From Trichodelitschia bisporula (lineage: Eukaryota > Ascomycota > Dothideomycetes > Phaeotrichales > Phaeotrichaceae), in the NCBI GenBank assembly GCA_010356995.1, contig ML996693.1:930001-994000 (forward strand): a stretch of DNA of 64,000 nucleotides, in the 5' to 3' direction. The translations under genes were made by a program, and so were the position numbers. The notes below the pieces were generated by a model. The model made no database searches. It was not told where the DNA came from and saw only the letters and a list, made by a program, of their open reading frames with translations. Below are positions 55,161-64,000 of this stretch, one piece after another (positions within the stretch are counted from its first letter, which is position 1; each line of letters opens with the position of its first letter).

Positions 55161-56513
55161 CTACGCAATCTCAAACTCGTAGTACACGTATGCCGTATAC
55201 TCATCACCGCCATGCGTCGCGGCCTGGATCTCAGCCGTGAGCGCTTGGTCGTCGGCCACGACTTTGCCCCGCTTGTCCCGTGTGAAGGCGTTGCCGCCGA
55301 GGCTGGAGTAGTTGTTGTCGAGATTGGACTTGACCTTCTTTGCTGCTTTGGGTGTTGTCTGCATGTGTCAGTTTTGGGCGTGGATGGAAGGGCCTGCGAA
55401 CATACCTCCACCAGCCCACAGATGAAATCCAGCGGCAGCCCGTATCGTAACACAGTCTCGACGAATACCCGCAGCGCCAGCACATGTACCAACACCTGAG
55501 CGCTCTCACTATACCCCGTACGTCCGAGCCGCAGCGCCTCACCCCAGACCTTCTGCGCCTCGCGCTCCAGACTCGCTACCTCGCGCGCCTCCTCCTCGCC
55601 CCCTCCCTCCACATACGTATAGTCGCGTGGCGTCCAGCGCTTCTCGCGGCACTTGTGCACGAACTCGGCGGCCGTTTTCTTGAACGTAGTAACAGCGTAG
55701 AGCTTGAATTCGTCGTCGGCGGTGATTTCGGTGGCGGAGCGGGGGACGACCATGGGTGCGAGGGATTCATATGTCTTAAGGAATTCTTTGGTGAGTGCGT
55801 TGGGGACGGCGATCAGGTGCGTTTCTAGGTACTCCGAGTCGCGGATTACGGCGTCGGGCGGCACGATGGAGGCCAGGGAGCGGGTGGCTAGGTTGCCGCT
55901 GAGGGGTTAGCTGGGGAACGGAGGGGGGCGTTGGGGACGCACGTCTGGCGCCGCTGGGAGGCGGCGAGGTTGGTCTTGATGGAGTTGTACTGGTTGAACT
56001 TGGCTTTTACATCATTGTCAAGGCCGTTGATTTCCTATCCCGTCAGCTTCGCCCTTGTCTAGAGCGAGAAGCGCACTCTTTGAAGCCCGTCAATCAGCTC
56101 AGCAATCGTCTTGTCGGCGCGGTATTTAGCCTTGTTCCACTGGAACGAGCGCAGGTATGCGTCAACAGGTTCTGCGGCTGTCAGCTTCTGCCATCAGAGA
56201 AGCGGAGCTCCGTACTGTCGTTTATCGTCTTGTGTTCAGACGCCTTTTGCTCGTCGCCATCGAAGATGCTGCGAAGCGACTCGCCGACCTTGGCGACCAC
56301 GGCTTCGCACACATTGTTCAGCTTCGCGAGCTCGTCGGCCTGCTGCACGAGGGCATCAAGGGTGCCGATCTTGAAGCCGGGAACCGCAAAGGGTGCCGTA
56401 GCGCCTTCTCTGCCGACGGTAGCCTGGAGTGCTTCGAGAGCTTCATCGCGGTGGCCGGAAGGGGTGATGGACGCGGGCAGCGATACTAGCAGATACTTGG
56501 CGGGTTTGGACAT
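55161..56513 (-). CDS. VMA5: V-type proton ATPase subunit C (Vma5)
   Basis: Subunit C links the V1 ATPase sector to the peripheral stalks and is released during reversible V1-Vo disassembly. The exons are 56513-56216, 56171-56077, 56034-55943, 55898-55406 and 55358-55161, with 42-47 nt introns, giving 391 aa, matching the family. Conserved stretches are the N-terminal SKPAKYLLVSLPAS, FKIGTLDALVQQADELAKL, YLRTFQWNKAKYRADKTIAE, SLAPMVVPRSATEITADDEF, LHxxV-region AQVLVHVLALRVFVETVLRY, GLPLDFI and the C-terminal YAYVYYEFEI-like end (TAYVYYEFEIA). It is divergent from the GCVT gene across 299 bp. Confidence 0.96.
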
Positions 56514-56812
56514 GATGTCGATGAGGGCCCGCAGAGCTCAGGCGGGACTGCGTTGTTGCTTGACAAAGGAATCGCAGAGGATCGCGGATGTTGAAGCTAT
56601 CAATCCACCCTTGGCCCTTTTGCATGCGCCATGCTTCAGTCCAATACCCCTCCCCACCACACCCCGGTGGCCCAAGCTTCTGCGGGCTGTCGGCCTTCGG
56701 GATGTGCCCCGGTCGACCAACCTTGCAGCAAGCCGATTTGCGATTCGCATATATATCGCGCCGCATCACCCCACCAACTCTTACCTCTCTCCTCTTCACA
56801 TCTCTGCCCGTC
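56514..56812. promoter_or_regulatory. Divergent promoter region, VMA5 / GCVT
   Basis: This 299 bp between the start codons holds both promoters. A TATATA-like sequence near 56750 could serve the GCVT side, about 60 bp before its ATG. Confidence 0.45.
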
Positions 56813-58299
56813 ATGTCCGCACAACGAGGAATTGGCTTTGCGAGGTCCTCGCCGCGGGTTGCACGGCTGCTGGGCTCGTCCTCGGGCTGCTCGGGCGGTG
56901 CGCGGGGTGCGTCGTTCTCGATAGCGCATTCGCGGGTTCCCGAAGCTCGGCTGCGCTGTTCGGCTGTTACCACCTGTGTACAGCGACCGCAGCGGCTCTT
57001 CTCGACCACCAGGACGACGCGGTCAGAGGAAGAGCTGCTCAAGACACCGCTGTACGACCTCCATATCGTAAAGGGCGGCAAGATCGTGCCGTTCGGCGGG
57101 TTCTCTATGCCCGTATACTACGAAGACTTGAACATCACCGAGTCACACAACTGGACGCGGGAGAAGGCCAGTCTCTTCGACGTGAGCCACATGTATGCAT
57201 TCCGTCCCGTTCCATGCCTCCCATTCACGTAGTCAGGCTGCAGCACAACTTCGCCGGTCCCGGCGCCGCCAACTTCCTAGCCAGCATCACGCCATCGTCC
57301 CCCAAGGCCCTCGCGCCCTTCACCTCGACGCTTTCCGCTTTTCTGCACCCTGACGGCGGCATTGTTGATGACACTATTATCACGAACATTTCCTCCGGTT
57401 GGCGGGACCAGTTCTATGTCGTCACTAACGGCGCATGTCGGGCGAAAGATAAGGCCTTCATCTCCGACGCTCTGGCCGCGTGGCGCCGCGACTCGCAGCA
57501 CGGCGAGGTCTCGTGGCACACGCTCGAGAACAACGGCTTGATTGCGCTGCAAGGCCCGCTGGCCGCGGAAATTCTGCAGTCGTTGGAACCGAAGAAGGAT
57601 GGCCACGAGCTCGACCTGAGCACTCTCCACTTCGGCCAGAGCGCATGGTTGACCTTCGGTGACGTCCTGTCCGGCGAGGATAAGTCTGCGTGCCTGGTAA
57701 GCCGCGGAGGGTACACAGGCGAAGACGGATTCGAGATTTCGATTACCGGCAGCGACCACTCGAATCCGACGCAAACGCTCACGGAAGCACTGCTGCGCTA
57801 CGCTGGGCCGGAGAAGCTCCGTCTTGCCGGCCTTGGTCCGCGCGATAGCCTGCGCCTCGAGGCGGGGATGTGTCTGTACGGGCACGACATCGACGACACG
57901 ACGACGCCAGTCGAGGCAGGGCTATCGTGGATCGTAGCCAAGGACCGGCGCGCCCAGGGCGGGTTCAACGGCTCCGACACCATTCTGCAGCAGCTGAAGG
58001 CGAAGAAAGATGGAGGCGGTGTGACGCGCCGTCGGGTCGGGATTGTAGTTGAGGACCGGGCGCCGGCGCGGGAGGGCGCAAAGATTGTGAATGAGGAGGG
58101 TGAGGAGGTAGGCGTCGTTACGTCTGGTGGGCCGAGTCCGACGCTTGGGAAGAATATCGCCATGGGGTATATCCGTGATGGACTGCACAAGACGGGGACG
58201 AAGGTGGGTGTTGTGGTGAGGAATAAGACGAGGCCGGCTGTGGTTACGAAGATGCCGTTTGTGCCGACGAAGTACTGGAAGGGGAAGGGGGCGGCTTAG
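56813..58299 (+). CDS. GCV1: Aminomethyltransferase, glycine cleavage T protein
   Basis: The mitochondrial T protein moves the aminomethyl carbon of glycine to tetrahydrofolate. The exons are 56813-57192 and 57237-58299, with a 44 nt intron, giving 480 aa. The N-terminal ~70 residues are Arg/Ser-rich and form a mitochondrial presequence, ending near LFSTTRTTRSEEELLKTPLY. Conserved blocks are IVPFGGFSMPVYYED, REKASLFDVSHM, a QHNFAGPGAANFLASI stretch, DDTIITN, YVVTNGACRAKD, LIALQGPLAAEILQ, VSRGGYTGEDGFEIS, LGPRDSLRLEAGMCLYGHDI and the C-terminal MPFVPTKYWKG. The splice site was chosen so that HM is followed by LQHNF; using the nearer AG five bases upstream breaks the frame. Confidence 0.95.
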
Positions 58300-58963
58300 A
58301 TGGGGATTTGATTGTGGAGCGGGTTTCAACACGGATTTGGGGTGGGCGAATAGACTGTGTAAAGGGTCTTGTGCTAGATATACATGGCTCGGCGGTTGGT
58401 TTGGGTACCTAATAGCATGTATCATGAATATAAAGATGATGGCCACACAGCTGTCGCTGTTCCATGGAAAGCTTTATAACTGCGGTTGTTGACTCGGGTC
58501 ATGGCAATTATGAGAAGTCTCTATTGACAACTACGGATCCCTTAATCATGCTAAATTCCGAGCAGCGGATGCGCTTGTGTCTCCCGAATGTGGCACCCGA
58601 TGCCGAGTACTTGGTCCCGAAGCCTTGCCGGATCATTAATCATCCGCATCGACGTCGAGTCTTCGTCTTGTCGCTTAAAAGGACCGATTAGTCCTTGCAA
58701 CTGCAGCTCCCAGATCCCAATTGGCTTCGGTTACGTACAAAGCAGCAGCCCGAAGCAGATCGCCAGCCAGCTGAGGTTCAGCTCCTCCAAAATGTGACGT
58801 GAGATGGCTGGGCCTAATGCCAAGCTAATGCACAGCCACGGTTAGCCACGAAACAACCCCTCCACCCCTCCATTCACTCCCAGCTGAGCTGACAAACAGC
58901 TGCTGTTTCATCCTCTTCCTACGCTTCCTGACATCACAACTGCTGACCATCGTTTTTTACAAG
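58300..58963. promoter_or_regulatory. HET-C upstream region
   Basis: Spacer of 0.66 kb between two plus-strand genes; no distinct element can be supported. Confidence 0.45.
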
Positions 58964-61370
58964 ATGGCGTCCTGGAGATTCTCGTTTCTCTTGCTGCTCG
59001 TCGTCCTCGTCGTGCTGCCCTCGCATGTCTCAGCCTTTGGCGCGGGGAACATTGCCTCCATCTCCAAGATCGAGGGCAAAAACTGGCGTCATGGCGATAT
59101 TGAGGACCTACTGGCGACGGTCGCTTTTCTGCGCGGTCACAAATGGACCTCTAAGCTGATCAAGCGTGTGTATTTTGGCAACTGGCTCCGCGACTACTCG
59201 CAGGCTGTTGACGTCGGCACGCTCAAGGGTGTGCAAGCCGACACTATCCGCGTGCTGGTCTGGGTGCTGTCGTTCATGGCATTTGGGTATGCCACGGAGG
59301 AGTACGAGGTCACGTCGGAGCGCTTGGGTGTTTATCGTCCCGAGGAGCACATCGATAACCCGAGGGACTATGCCGACAACGAGGATGCGCGCCAATATGA
59401 CCCGCGTCTGCGGCCGCCGGTTGCGCAGGAGGAGCTCAATATTGATCCGAATACAGGTAGACATCCTTAAGCTCAAAGCGGCAAGGCGCAGTACTGACGA
59501 GAAAGGCATGAAAAACTACATCGCCAACGAGAACGGCTTCTGGGCCACCAGCTCCGGCTACATCAAGCACAGCCTGAACCGCTCCATCCACTTCGGCCGC
59601 GAGTACACCAGCGGTCAAAACCGCGGCCAGGAGTCAGATCTGAATGAAGCATTGCGCTGCCTTGGCCAGGCGCTCCATACGCTTGAGGACTTTGGCGCGC
59701 ATACGAACTATGTTGAATTAACGCTGCGCGAGATGGGCTTCCACAACGTCTTCGCCCACTGCGGCACGGCGAGCGAGGTCAACATTCACGGCAAGCGCAT
59801 CTACCCGCTGGTCACCGGTACTTTCGGCGGTGTGGACTTTCTGCACTCTGTTCTCGGCGAAGTGACGGACCATGTTACTCAGTCGGAGCTGGACGAGATG
59901 AATGATGCCCTTGGTGCGGCGGCGACTTCGAACAAGAAGTCCGTTGGCGGCGGGCCGAATTCTGGGCCCGCGAGCCTAGATGGCTTGACTGATCTTCTCT
60001 CCAAGATCCCCGGGACTGGTGGGCTTATCCAGGAGGCAGCCAGCTTGCAAGCCGCCTCGGATGCCCAAGCTGCGTCCAATTCCCGCGGTTTCGACGATTA
60101 CAGCGGTACCCGCGCGTCCGGTCAACCGCCCTCGTTCCAGGCTCCTCCCGGCTCCGTCGGCGGTCCCCCAGGCCCCGGCATCCCCGGCACAAACCCGAAC
60201 CTCGACCCACAGGCCGTGATCGCAAGGATCTACCCCATCCTCATCTTCAGAGACAACGTCGCACGCGCCATCAGCGCCGTAGTCTCCAAAATCCCCGGTC
60301 TGGAGAAATTGATCGAGACCATCAGCGAGCGCGTCACCCTCTTCGTCTTCTCCCTGCTCGCGCCCTACATTCAACCGCTCCTGAAAGCAGCCTCACAGTC
60401 CCTGAAAACAGGCTCGTCGGCTGTGGTCGACGCCTCGGGCAAGCACCAGTTCGAGCCCTGGACGGACCCGCACTGCACGGATCCCACGCACTCGCTGCTC
60501 AGCAAGGATCACTTCTCCAATATACTTAACGAGCCAGCGGGCCAAGTCGCGGCCTCCATCCTGCAGTACGTCGCACCCCGCGTCATCTACGCCTGGGAAC
60601 ACCCCGACGTGCCCGTCCAACAGGTCCTCGACGACGTAACACGCGTGTTCCACCACCCCGCGCTCCGCGACCCGCATCTCGAGATCCATCAGAAGATGTT
60701 CGCGGCGGTGGAGAAATGGGTCCAGGGCCGCGCGGACCGGGGTAATGCGCTTAATAACCAGCTGAGCTCGGAGAGTGTCAAGGAGGGACATAATCACACG
60801 GGCGAGGGGCACGGGCCGGGCGGGCCGGGACATAGCCATGGCACGCCCGCGCACGCCCCCGCGCAGCACGGCGGCGGTTTCTCGATGCCGAACATCCCGG
60901 GCGTGGGACAATTGCCTCAATTGCCGAACTTCGGGGCTATCACTGGGCTCGGCAGCCATAGCAAGGTCTCCGGCTCGCCCTTCGATATGTTCACTAAGAA
61001 GCGCGAGTTGGGCGAGTTTGACGACGGGCCCGGGGGAGGAGCGCCGTCGCAGGCCTGGACGCCTGGCCCGACGCCGGATGCGGGGTATGGGTATCAGCAG
61101 GGCGGGGTGGGGTATGAGCAGCAGAACTTCGACCCTATGGCGGGGCAGGCGCCGCCGCCAGATGTGTATGGGTATCAGGTGGGGACGAGTTATCAGCAGG
61201 GGTACAGTGATGGGGGGCCGCCGCCGCAGGGGCCCGGGGGGTATGGGGGGTATGAGCACCAGCAGCCGCAGCATCAGCCGCAGCATCAGCCGCAGCAGCA
61301 GCATCAGCAGCCGTATGATCCGAATCGGCCGCCGCCTGGGGCGTATGGGCAGTATGGGGGTGGGTACTAG
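58964..61370 (+). CDS. het-c: HET-C family protein
   Basis: HET-C proteins are secretory-pathway proteins found across filamentous ascomycetes. In Neurospora, het-c alleles control vegetative (heterokaryon) incompatibility together with pin-c. The exons are 58964-59456 and 59506-61370, with a 49 nt intron, giving 785 aa. The N terminus is a signal peptide (MASWRFSFLLLLVVLVVLPS). The HET-C domain follows: FGAGNIASISKIEGKNWRHG, KRVYFGNWLRDYSQAVDVGT, GYATEEYEVTSERLGVYRPE, then LGQALHTLEDFGAHTNYVEL. The C-terminal third is His/Gly/Pro/Gln-rich, with Tyr-Gly-Tyr-Gln repeats and a His-Gln-Pro-Gln run at the end. Length and domain order match the family. Whether this copy is polymorphic or acts in self-recognition here cannot be told. 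Confidence 0.95.
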
Positions 61371-61686
61371 GTGGGATAGGTGGGTTGTTGTGATTGCTGA
61401 AAGGACGGGATAATGAAGCGTGGTGGCGGGAAGAATAATGAACGCACGTTACACGAAACTCTCAATGACGGACCGAGGCTCGAAACGGGCAACTAGCGGG
61501 TGAAAGAAGAGCAGAGATGTGATTCCTTTATCTACAGCAGGCCCCCCGACTCAGACTCCGTGATTCGCCTTTTACATGCAAGTGGTTGGTCATTAGGATT
61601 GGCCGTTTCTATGCAACGCCCATATTCCCGTCGTGATATCGGTGTTGGAAGGTGTTACATGATTGTCGTGCACTAGTTCTAGAAGT
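61371..61686. other. Convergent spacer, HET-C / HSP10
   Basis: This is 0.3 kb of 3' flanks; nothing further is visible. Confidence 0.5.
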
Positions 61687-62132
61687 TTACTCGTTGATCT
61701 TGGCCAGAAGCTCGTGGTCGCGGAACAACGAGTACTCCTCGTCGTTGACTTTGATCGGCGAGCCGCCGTACTGCGGGGCTTCGTTAGCCCAGTTCCCAAC
61801 CAGCACAAAGGAGGCAATGCGAGTAGGTTCGCTTGCGCTCGCTCAACTCACCTGCGGAATCAAAACCTTATCCCCCGGCTGCACACTCACGGCAATGCGC
61901 TTCCCGTCCTTGTCATACCCGCCGGGTCCGACGGCCAACACTCGCGCTTCGTTCAGTTCTTTGACGGACGCTTCAGGGAGGAAGATCCCGCCGGCGGTTT
62001 TGGCTTCGGCTTTTACGCGCTGGACGAGGACGCGGTCGAGGAGGGGGGCGAGGGATTTGATGCTTTTGACGGCGAGGGACTGGGTTGTTAGTTTGGGTTG
62101 GATTGGGGAGAAGGGGGGGGGGGGCTTGCCAT
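61687..62132 (-). CDS. HSP10: Mitochondrial chaperonin Hsp10 (GroES)
   Basis: Hsp10 caps the Hsp60 folding chamber in the mitochondrial matrix. The model is exon 1 62132-62130 (ATG only), exon 2 62079-61852 and exon 3 61770-61687, giving 104 aa, the family length. The product begins MSLAVKSIKSLAPLLDRVLV, then GGIFLPEASVKELNEARVLA (mobile-loop region), GGYDKDGKRIAVSVQPGDKV, LIPQYGG and EYSLFRDHELLAKINE. The first intron would use a GC donor (ATG followed by GCAAGC) with a normal CTAACAACCCAG end. The alternative, reading on from this ATG, hits a stop after 14 codons. Intron 2 is an ordinary 81 nt GT-AG intron. Heat-shock elements lie upstream. Confidence 0.92.
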
Positions 62133-62460
62133 TGTGACGGTTGGGGTGGAAGGAGAGGTTGGTGAGGTGGTTTGGGTGGTATGCGATTGAGGTCGGGCGG
62201 TGTAAGGACGTTTTGTGGTGGGAGAGGAGCGTTCGTGAGGGCGGTAAAAATATTGAGCGATGAAGCTGCGCAACCAGAACGTTCCATTCGCGGAGCATGG
62301 GCCTTCGGCGAAACTTCCGCGCCGAAGCGAGCTCCGTGCAGCGGCGCGGGCCGAGAGTCGCGTCTTTATCTGAGCGAGACCGACAAAGAAATATATCGAG
62401 AGAGAGAAGTTCGTGTCAAGATCATCACCACTGCCAATTGAAGTCTAATTGTATAGCCGC
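62133..62460. promoter_or_regulatory. Divergent promoter region, HSP10 / TilS-like
   Basis: This 328 bp separates the two start codons and contains the heat-shock elements listed separately. Confidence 0.5.
62277..62317 (-). promoter_or_regulatory. Heat-shock elements upstream of HSP10
   Basis: Two inverted GAA/TTC pairs with the correct 2-bp spacing lie at 62277-62284 (GAAcgTTC) and 62310-62317 (GAAacTTC), each with a further TTC unit close by. They lie 145-185 bp upstream of the HSP10 ATG, where a heat-shock factor trimer would bind. They also face the TilS-like gene. Confidence 0.6.
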
Positions 62461-64000
62461 ATGATCCGCACACCCCGCCTCGCCCGCGCAGCGGACGTCA
62501 TACTCCGCCATGAATTCCTGGCCGCCTGGCCGACGGCGGGGTACGAGATCTCGGGGCCGCAGGCACTAGGTTCGTCGCGCAGCCCATTACCATCCCCAGT
62601 AGCAAGATCCCCAGTAGCAAGATCCCCGGTAGCAGAACTACAGCTAACCCCCCCTTCCCAGCCATAAGCGGCGGCGTCGACTCCATAGCCCTCGCCGCCA
62701 TGTGCGCACACTACCACCCCCCCTCCTACCGTTCCCACATCCACGCCTTCATCGTCGATCACAACCTGCGTCCCACCAGCACGCGTGAAGCGACCGAAGT
62801 GCACTCCTTCCTCGTCGAAGAGCTGGGTGCGTGAGCCCCGCGCCGCTTCTGCGTTCGCTCACACCGCTAGACATGCCCACGCGCATAATCCCGGTCAGCG
62901 TCCCGCTGGGCGAAGGGGGGAAGAATCTCGAAGCCCTGGCCCGGACAGCGCGGTTTCGTGCTCTGGGCATAGCGTGTCGAGATGTCGGTGCCGGGGCGCT
63001 GTTCCTCGCGCACCACGCGGACGACCAAGTCGAGACGATCGTCGACCGGCTGAGCAAATCGCACGTCCTCGGTCTCAGCGGTATCGATCCCATCGGTGGC
63101 ATCCCGGAGTGTTTCGGCCTGCACGGCGTAGCCGGGAGCGGGGATTTACTTCCCCTGCACCGCGGGGCGTGCAATGTGCGATATGGGAATGCGGTCAGGG
63201 GGATGGAGACGGGGGGTGTGCGGGTTGTGCGCCCGTTGCTGGGGTTTGAGAAGGCACGGCTGCGGGCTACGTGTGAATTTTTTGGGGTGCGGTGGTGGGA
63301 GGATGCAACCAACAAAGACCAGACCCTCACAGTGCGGAACGCGGTGCGGCATATCTACGCCACCTCCGCGATGCCGAAGGCATTAAGCAAGACCTCTATC
63401 CTCGGTCTCGGCGCGGTGAAGGCGTTTCAGAATGCGCAAAGGGAGCGGGAGGTTGAGAGGCTCTTCTCGATGTGCGATATTAGGCTCGATGTGCGCAGCG
63501 GGGTGGCTACGGTTAGGATACCGCATTTGCAGAAAGTGGTGGAGGGGGGGGGGGAAGGGGTGAAGGCCGTGGGCATGGGCTTGCTGAGACGGCTGGCCGA
63601 GCTGGTGTCCCCGCTGGAACAGGCCCCGCTTAAGGGCTTTGACGTGCCGTTCGAGTACGTGTTCGGGTCGCGGGATGCGGAGAAGAAGGCGTTCACGAAT
63701 GCCGGCGTGGCGTTTTACCGAGAGGATAAGTGGCACGCCGCAAACTCACGACCTCCGAGCACGCCTGTTTCTGATCCTGAGACTGATGCCTGGCACTCGG
63801 CCTGGATCCTCACCCGCGAACCCGCCCCCATAACCGATGTAATCGAAATCTCACCCTCCACCACCCCCTCTCCATTCACCCTCTGGGACCGCCGCTTCTG
63901 GATCTCAGTTCTCAACCCAACCTCCTCTCCTCTCCGCATCCGCGTCCTGGACGAGGCCACCCTGCGCGCAATCCGCGCTGCCATCGATGCCGACGCTCTA
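62461..64000 (+). CDS. tRNA(Ile)-lysidine synthase-like PP-loop ATPase, partial
   Basis: Bacterial TilS adds lysidine to C34 of the CAU-anticodon isoleucine tRNA so that it reads AUA. The exons are 62461-62569, 62662-62826 and 62871 to the right edge; 468 codons are visible without a stop. The PP loop reads AISGGVDSIALAAMCAHY, followed by FIVDHNLRPTSTREATEVHS, LARTARFRALGIACRDVGAG, the family signature LFLAHHADDQVETIVDRLSK and VVRPLLGFEKARLRATCEFF with WWEDATNKDQTLTVRNAVRH. This order is specific to TilS rather than other PP-loop enzymes. A fungal nuclear copy presumably serves mitochondrial tRNA, which is inference; the N terminus is only moderately presequence-like. The C-terminal substrate-binding part is beyond the window. 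Confidence 0.88.

Noticed and set aside
1-64000. CRISPR arrays, retroelements or virus-like elements
   Set aside because: No regularly spaced repeats, reverse transcriptase, integrase, capsid or long terminal repeats were seen in the window.

Overview
The window is nuclear DNA from a filamentous ascomycete, probably Pezizomycotina. Introns are short (about 42-92 nt, usually with a CTAAC-like branch point) and intergenic spacers are compact. It encodes fungal-type proteins such as a COT1 NDR kinase, a HET-C protein, a cutinase and an Mdm1-type sorting nexin. Class and species cannot be fixed from sequence alone. Three N runs (9842-9896, 38237-38267, 48519-48548) are assembly gaps, so this is a draft contig. 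Both ends cut through genes.

Layout. 1-1367 (-): 5' part of a Gln/His-rich protein of unknown function. 3.8-5.4 kb (-): Arp3. 6.3-8.05 kb (+): threonine aspartase, followed by a small acidic repeat protein. 8.8-12.8 kb: gene-poor, with a short tandem repeat at a gap, a tRNA/SINE-like stretch and three related ~270-320 bp units. 12.77-14.56 kb (-): NAR1, divergent from RPB12 at 15 kb (+). 15.7-17.8 kb (-): COT1. 18.9-21.1 kb: gene-poor with decayed coding traces. 21.5-22.6 kb (+): secreted cutinase. 23.0-24.8 kb: initiator tRNA-Met, the U4 snRNA gene and, convergent to it, SmF. 25.3-26.9 kb (-): aldehyde dehydrogenase. 28.0-29.5 kb (-): an Aly/REF (Yra1/Mlo3) export factor with an unusually long intron, divergent from VPS11 (+). 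Then uL10m (-), anthranilate phosphoribosyltransferase (+), a sugar transporter (+) and a kelch-like membrane protein (-). 42.0-47.5 kb is a gene desert holding a hairpin and a telobox. The right part holds Mdm1 (-), an unknown two-TM protein (-), APS kinase (+), V-ATPase subunit C (-), glycine-cleavage T protein (+), HET-C (+), Hsp10 (-) and a TilS-like lysidine synthase (+) that runs off the edge.

Most genes are unrelated housekeeping neighbours, as is normal for fungi. Several share divergent promoters: NAR1/RPB12, Yra1/VPS11, uL10m/TRP4, VMA5/GCVT and HSP10/TilS. Two splicing components, U4 snRNA and SmF, lie 0.7 kb apart.

The most unusual part is 10.68-12.41 kb. Three diverged units each carry, on the minus strand, a TATA box and a pyrimidine-rich spacer like that of the U4 gene in this window. 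After it come hairpins, one with an AUUGCAC loop, and an Sm-like site exactly 112 nt from a conserved start block in all three. They could be an uncharacterised small family of Sm-class RNA genes. This is inference and needs expression evidence.
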